DNA of 47,165 nucleotides from Streptomyces sp. TRM68367 (GTDB lineage Bacteria > Actinomycetota > Actinomycetes > Streptomycetales > Streptomycetaceae). The notes under the pieces were generated by a model, which was not told the origin of the DNA, searched no databases, and saw only the letters and a list, made by a program, of their open reading frames with translations. Shown here in pieces: positions 43,146 through 47,165 of this stretch. The stretch lies in NCBI RefSeq assembly GCF_014495685.1, contig NZ_JACTVI010000064.1, forward strand, positions 1 to 47,165, written 5' to 3'. Every line of letters starts with the position of its first letter. Position 1 is the stretch's first letter. Both the position numbers and the translations under genes were made by a program.

Positions 43146-44511
43146 GAGCAATGCTCAGAACCTGTGGATCAGCCCGGAATGGCCGACGTTGCCGCGTCGG
43201 CCGGGAAGGCACGCCTCGTGCGCACTACAGTCGACGCCGACGGCACCACCAGCGGCGGGGCCTCGCTGCTGGACGAGATCGTCCGGGAAGGCGCCCGCCG
43301 GATGCTGGCCGCCGCGCTGGAGGCCGAAGTCAACGCCTACATCGCCGATTTGGCCGACGAGAAGGACGAGAACGGTTTGCGCCTGGTGGTCCGCAACGGC
43401 TACCACCAGGCGCGGAGGGTCACCACCGCCGCCGGGTCGGTCGAGGTCAGGGCCCCACGGGTCAACGACAAGCGCGTCGACGAGGTCACCGGAGAGCGGA
43501 AGCGGTTCTCCTCCGCGATCCTGCCGCCGTGGGCCAGGAAGTCCCCGAGGATCGCCGAGGTGCTGCCTCTGCTCTACCTGCACGGCCTGTCCACCGGCGA
43601 CTTCGTACCTGCGCTGGAGCAGTTCCTCGGTTCCTCGGCCGGGCTGTCGCCTGCCACTGTCACCCGGCTGACCGCGCAGTGGCAAGCCGACCACACCGCG
43701 TTCATGGACCGCGACCTGTCGGCCACCGACTACGTGTACGTGTGGGCCGACGGTGTCCACCTGCGCATACGCCTGGACGAGGCCAAGGCCGCCGTCTTGG
43801 TCCTGATCGGGGTACGTGCCGACGGCACCAAGGAGCTCATCGCGCTGGCGGACGGCTACCGGGAGTCGGCCGAGTCCTGGGCGGCGTTGATGCGCGACTG
43901 CGCGCGCCGGGGCATTGGCGCCCCAGTGCTCGCAGTCGGCGACGGCGCCCTGGGCTTCTGGAAGGCCCTGCGGGAGGTCTTCCCCGACACACGCGAACAG
44001 AGGTGCTGGGTGCACAAAACCGCCAACGTCCTCGACACCCTGCCGAAGTCCGCCCAGCCAGCGGCGAAGATGGCGATCCAGGACATCTACAACGCCGAGG
44101 ACCGCGAGCACGCGAGCACGGCAATCAGGACGTTCGCCAAGCTCTACGGTATGAAGTTCCCCAGGGCCGTCGCGAAAATCACCAACGACGAAGCCGTACT
44201 GCTGGCCTTCTACGACTACCCGGCGGAGCACTGGATCCACCTACGGACCACCAACCCCATCGAGTCGACCTTCGCCACCGTCCGTCTGAGGACCAAGGTC
44301 ACCAAGGGTGCCGGCTCCCGCGCTGCCGGGCTCGCGATGGTCTTCAAGCTGATCGAGGCCGCCCAGGCCCGCTGGCGGGCCGTCAACGGCGCGCACCTCG
44401 TCCCGCTCGTCCGGGCCGGAGCCCGCTTCGAACGCGGGCACCTGGTCGAGCGCCCCGAGCTCACCGCGGCATGACCGAGCATAACTGATCTACAAATCTT
44501 AACAGTTACTC
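43146..44511 (+). mobile_element. IS256-family insertion sequence
   Basis: The transposase gene is bounded by imperfect inverted repeats at 43146-43172 and 44485-44511; 17 of 27 positions match, including the inner GATCAG. No matching target duplication is evident at the two outer ends (GGGGCTGG versus GCCGGTTG). Confidence 0.7.
43164..44474 (+). CDS. IS256-family transposase
   Basis: This DDE transposase has 436 residues from the GTG at 43164; the ATG at 43179 is an alternative. The catalytic residues are D196 in YVWADGVHL, D260 in AVGDGALGFW and E367 in TTNPIESTFATV. The C/H motif REQRCWVHKTANV follows the second Asp as usual. The frame is open throughout, so it may be active. It lies just after the GntR gene. 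Confidence 0.96.
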   Translation: MDQPGMADVAASAGKARLVRTTVDADGTTSGGASLLDEIVREGARRMLAAALEAEVNAYIADLADEKDENGLRLVVRNGYHQARRVTTAAGSVEVRAPRVNDKRVDEVTGERKRFSSAILPPWARKSPRIAEVLPLLYLHGLSTGDFVPALEQFLGSSAGLSPATVTRLTAQWQADHTAFMDRDLSATDYVYVWADGVHLRIRLDEAKAAVLVLIGVRADGTKELIALADGYRESAESWAALMRDCARRGIGAPVLAVGDGALGFWKALREVFPDTREQRCWVHKTANVLDTLPKSAQPAAKMAIQDIYNAEDREHASTAIRTFAKLYGMKFPRAVAKITNDEAVLLAFYDYPAEHWIHLRTTNPIESTFATVRLRTKVTKGAGSRAAGLAMVFKLIEAAQARWRAVNGAHLVPLVRAGARFERGHLVERPELTAA

Positions 44512-44534
44512 GCCGGTTGCGTCGATGGCGCAGC

Positions 44535-45401
44535 CTATTTTGAGGGATTTGCAGCGAAGCCGTGGATAAGCTTCCAGACTTGGGCGGGTACTTCTTCCTG
44601 GGCGAAGTGGCCGGCGTCGGTCAACACAGCGGTCGTCAGGTTCTGGATCCCGGCGTCGCGGAATCCCTGCGCGTAGGTGGCAATGTCGCCGCCTTCGCCG
44701 TCTCCTCGCAGATACAGGAGTGGCGTGTCGACAGGTGCGGTCTTGGCGAACGCGGTGTTGTCCTGTGCGTCTTGGGCAAATGCGCGATAGAGATCGAACC
44801 CAGCGGTGAGTGCGGCATCGCTGCTGTAGGCGGCGGCGTGGGCGGCCCGCGACCCGGGGGAGATCCGTGCCGGGTCCACCGAGAGTACGTCGTAGAAGTA
44901 GTTGAAGTATTCGGCCTGACGGCCTTGTACCAGGGTCTCCGGCAGCGTCGCCACGGAATGCAGGCCGAAGTGCCAGATGTAGGGGTTCCGCAGTACCTCA
45001 TTCCACGGGTCGACGCCAGGGATGACCGTGTTCATGATGACTACGCGGCCGACGTCGCCGTACTGCCGGAGATAGGAATAGGCGACCATACCGCCGACGT
45101 CGTGACCGACGAGAGTGAGATCGCTGAGCCCAAGGCTCTGCACCAGTCCGCGGACCGCCTCCGCCAGCTGGAGCTTCGATCCGCCAGTGACAGATCCGGT
45201 CGATTCGCCGATTCCGGGCAGGTCGACGGCGATGATTCGGGCGTCGGCGTGGGCGACCCCGATCACGCCCTCCCAGGTCCGCCACGATTCCGGCCAGCCG
45301 TGCAGGAACAGATACGGCCTGCCCTGCGGATTCCCTGTCTCCACGACGTGAAGCGAGAGATCAGCAATAGGCACGTGCGTGTGACGCGGCTCGGTAGACA
45401 T
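44535..45401 (-). CDS. Alpha/beta-hydrolase, epoxide-hydrolase-like
   Basis: The 288-residue protein has the oxyanion motif HGWPESW at 34-40 and the nucleophile elbow LVGHDVGGMVAY with D101. The catalytic His is H265 in LTDAGHFAQEE. An Asp nucleophile points to epoxide hydrolases or haloalkane dehalogenases rather than esterases. The cap region carries several aromatic residues (NPYIWHFGLHSV, FNYFYDVL). The ATG at 45401 lies inside the operator of the divergent MarR gene, so repression would block its initiation; the transcript may be leaderless. Substrate unknown. Confidence 0.9.
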   Translation of the reverse strand: MSTEPRHTHVPIADLSLHVVETGNPQGRPYLFLHGWPESWRTWEGVIGVAHADARIIAVDLPGIGESTGSVTGGSKLQLAEAVRGLVQSLGLSDLTLVGHDVGGMVAYSYLRQYGDVGRVVIMNTVIPGVDPWNEVLRNPYIWHFGLHSVATLPETLVQGRQAEYFNYFYDVLSVDPARISPGSRAAHAAAYSSDAALTAGFDLYRAFAQDAQDNTAFAKTAPVDTPLLYLRGDGEGGDIATYAQGFRDAGIQNLTTAVLTDAGHFAQEEVPAQVWKLIHGFAANPSK

Positions 45402-45435
45402 GATTTATGTCTACCAAACGACATGAGACATGTCT
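45393..45435. promoter_or_regulatory. Shared MarR operator overlapping the hydrolase start codon
   Basis: GGTAGACAT-GATTT-ATGTCTACC is a 23-bp palindrome with perfect 9-bp arms (45393-45415). AGACATGTCT at 45426-45435 is a second perfect palindrome with the same core. They cover the hydrolase ATG (45399-45401) and most of the space before the MarR gene. Confidence 0.8.
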
Positions 45436-45445
45436 ATCCACTAGC

Positions 45446-45913
45446 ATGGCGGCCATGACCGGTGGCAATGACAGGCCCGCTTTCGAGCGCGGAACGGGCT
45501 TCCTGCTGGCGCGGCTTGGTTCGCTGGCGGCGCGGTCCTGGGCTGCGTTCCTGACCGGGCATGGCCTGACCCAAGGCCAGTACGTAGTCTTGGTGACGAT
45601 CGCGGAGCATGGACCGCAGGGCCAACGACGCCTTGCCGAACTTGTCGCCATTGACGCCCGCAACATCGTGGCGGTACTTGACTCCCTGGCAGCCAGAGGG
45701 CTCATCGAGCGCCGGGACCATGACACCGACCGTCGCCGCCGCATTGTCGCCCTCACCGACGTCGGAAACGCCCTCATCGACACGATCGCCGCCACAGCGG
45801 CCACCGAGCAGGACCAATTCCTCCGCGCCCTGACCCACCCCGATCGCGAACACCTCAACCACCTGCTCCGGCAGATCTACGACTCACACGTCCACATCCC
45901 AGACTCGGCATGA
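45446..45913 (+). CDS. MarR-family transcriptional regulator
   Basis: The product has 155 residues from the ATG at 45446 (MAAMTGGNDRPAFERG). The winged helix is clear: LTQGQYVVLVTIAEHG, RRLAELVAIDARNIVAVLDSL, then the wing RRDHDTDRRRRIVALTDVG. Dimerisation helices flank it. An ATG at 45407 lies within the palindrome, and another at 45455 is possible; no strong ribosome-binding site decides. It is divergent from the hydrolase gene and most likely represses both genes until a small molecule binds. Confidence 0.9.
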   Translation: MAAMTGGNDRPAFERGTGFLLARLGSLAARSWAAFLTGHGLTQGQYVVLVTIAEHGPQGQRRLAELVAIDARNIVAVLDSLAARGLIERRDHDTDRRRRIVALTDVGNALIDTIAATAATEQDQFLRALTHPDREHLNHLLRQIYDSHVHIPDSA

Positions 45914-46364
45914 GCGGATGTACGCGGCCGAAAGATCACCACGGCGGCGGATCGTGAACGCATCCCACCTCATGGCCGTCGGCCGAGTGAGAGCCCGCCT
46001 CGAGCACGGCCAGCCGATCGAGCGTCCGAGGCCCTCGCAGCATGAGCAACCGCAACCACAGGTATTGACAATTACTCCGTGGCTGGGGCGGTCGGCTCCG
46101 CGGCTTTACGCAGCCACTTTGACGCGAGCCTCGAAGATCATGGCCCCAACGTCGTGCTTTACCGGACAGGTCCACAGACTGCCCGACGCGCCGGAAGCTT
46201 ACGGGGCCATGATCACTCGCGCCAAAGCAGCTCCAGCCCAAAGCCGCTCCACCGACCTCCGCTGAGCCCCCAGCGTTGTCAATGTGCCGGATGTTTTCGG
46301 CCAGCGTCCGCAGCGATGACGAAGTGGGCCACTACCGCAACCAGTGAGCCACTAACCTTCTGTT
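45914..46364. other. Non-coding or degenerate stretch
   Basis: No gene can be supported in these 451 bases. One reading (45918-46265, plus) contains GQVHRLPDAPEAYGAMITRA, which recalls the tail of zinc-type alcohol dehydrogenases, without start or upstream domain support; it may be a gene fragment. The strip is less GC-rich in places (ATTGACAATTACT near 46067), unlike the core. Confidence 0.4.
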
Positions 46365-47099
46365 GTGACTGACATCACCACTATCAGCCGGGCAGGCTCA
46401 AGCACGGCCCGTACCGGTTGGTTACTCTGGCGGATCTTCAGACAGCGCCGCTGGTTCCAGTACTTGCGGTATCAAGCCGTGGTGAGCGCCCTGCTGATCC
46501 AAGACGACATGGACCAGCCGACGCCACCTCGTGTCAACGAGGCAGCGCTGCGCCTGTGCGAGATCCTCGACACGATCGACATCCCCATGGAGGTGCAGGG
46601 CGGACTTCTCAACAAGTGGGCACGTTGGTTCCGCGAGAAGATCACCCACGGAATCCGCTATCCCCGTTACCAGGGCCCGGATAGCCATACCTATTACGAG
46701 CGGCTACGCGTCTGGGCAGAAGCCGCCGCGAGGACCGACGAGGGCGACGCGGCGCTGGACTACGCGAGATTTCCGTCAGGAGATGGCCGCGCCCGCCTAT
46801 TCGCCACTAGGGTCGTAGCGAAGACCTCAGGGCTGCTCCTGAGCCACGACCTGCCCGATGCGCTGAACCGGCTCCGCGAAAACATGGCGGCGGAAATCCA
46901 TCAGGACCGCTCCTGGACCCAGGAGGCAGCCACCCATCGACGGCTCATGGTAGTGGCGCGGTCGGCCGGTGCCGGTCTGGCCTCCACCCTCCTGTTCGAT
47001 GTGGGGTTCAGCCAAGAGCTCTCTAGCTCGCTCACCATGGGCGGTCTGGCCGCCGCGTCCACAGCAGCCGCCGAGGTCACTGAGGAAGTTCCATCGTGA
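46365..47099 (+). CDS. Uncharacterised protein with a C-terminal hydrophobic segment
   Basis: The 244-residue frame starts with a GTG at 46365. The N-terminus is basic and aromatic (LWRIFRQRRWFQYLRYQ). The middle is helical and polar (EILDTIDIPMEVQGGLLNKW, TYYERLRVWAEAAARTDEGD). The end is hydrophobic and small-residue rich (SAGAGLASTLLFDVG, LTMGGLAAASTAAAEV), possibly one or two membrane-associated helices. I know no matching family. There is no ribosome-binding site ahead of the GTG, so a leaderless message or a different start is likely. The codon use fits a GC-rich host but looks less biased than the core genes. Confidence 0.6.
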   Translation: MTDITTISRAGSSTARTGWLLWRIFRQRRWFQYLRYQAVVSALLIQDDMDQPTPPRVNEAALRLCEILDTIDIPMEVQGGLLNKWARWFREKITHGIRYPRYQGPDSHTYYERLRVWAEAAARTDEGDAALDYARFPSGDGRARLFATRVVAKTSGLLLSHDLPDALNRLRENMAAEIHQDRSWTQEAATHRRLMVVARSAGAGLASTLLFDVGFSQELSSSLTMGGLAAASTAAAEVTEEVPS

Positions 47100-47165
47100 T
47101 TCGTGCAGGTCAACGGTCCTGGTGTGACGAGTGGTTGGGGTGCTCGCGCAGCTCATCACGGTGAT
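47100..47165. other. Right edge, nothing recognised
   Basis: Only a 22-codon reading that stops near the edge is present. The last bases (TCATCACGGTGAT) contain a short ATCAC-C/GTGAT inverted repeat. Confidence 0.4.

Noticed and set aside
47096..47164. Short frame overlapping the stop of the last gene
   Set aside because: Only 22 codons, no ribosome-binding site and no recognisable content.

Overview
The window is high-GC chromosomal DNA of a Streptomyces, or a very close relative. Three things point there. The minus strand carries the familiar Streptomyces core block atpIBEFHAGDC, glyA, prmC, prfA, rpmE, rho, thrB, thrC, hom, lysA. GTG and TTG starts are frequent. A pSAM2/SLP1-like integrative element sits in a tRNA-Arg gene.

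Left part (1-9.3 kb). An incomplete giant secreted RHS/YD-repeat protein runs off the left edge on the minus strand. Next come a small MmpS-like membrane protein and a PduO-type cobalamin adenosyltransferase. After these lies a decayed stretch. One membrane-protein gene carries a one-base frameshift. The remains of a sensor-kinase/response-regulator pair are fused by an internal deletion. Just behind them stands a pair of 12-bp direct repeats of the kind found in Streptomyces chitinase promoters, with no chitinase gene following. I read this as the ruin of a chiS-chiR-chiC locus.

Centre (9.3-36.2 kb, all minus strand). This is housekeeping: a DUF2550 protein; the complete F1Fo ATP synthase operon with a Rex-type operator upstream and hairpins at several internal junctions; a WecA/MraY-type glycosyl-phosphate transferase; serine hydroxymethyltransferase; a phosphatase-like protein whose nucleophilic Cys position is Ser; the tRNA threonylcarbamoyladenosine enzyme Sua5; PrmC and RF1 (translation termination); ribosomal protein L31; an LCP cell-wall ligase; Rho with a long RG/Q-rich insert; and the aspartate-family amino acid genes thrB, thrC, hom and lysA, preceded by a catalytically stripped ArgRS-like protein (NrtL). 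A single-domain response regulator and tRNA-Arg(CCG) end the core.

Right part (36.3-47.2 kb) is accessory. An actinomycete integrative and conjugative element starts at the tRNA 3' end: integrase, excisionase, RepSA-type replication initiator, small proteins, FtsK/TraB translocase, an SCO3933-like protein and a GntR/UTRA regulator. Two distinct pairs of palindromes lie ahead of the regulator. An IS256-family element follows, then a divergent hydrolase/MarR pair whose shared operator overlaps the hydrolase start codon. The end is a degenerate stretch and one unrecognised gene. No second copy of the tRNA end is visible, so the far boundary of the element is either outside the window or lost.
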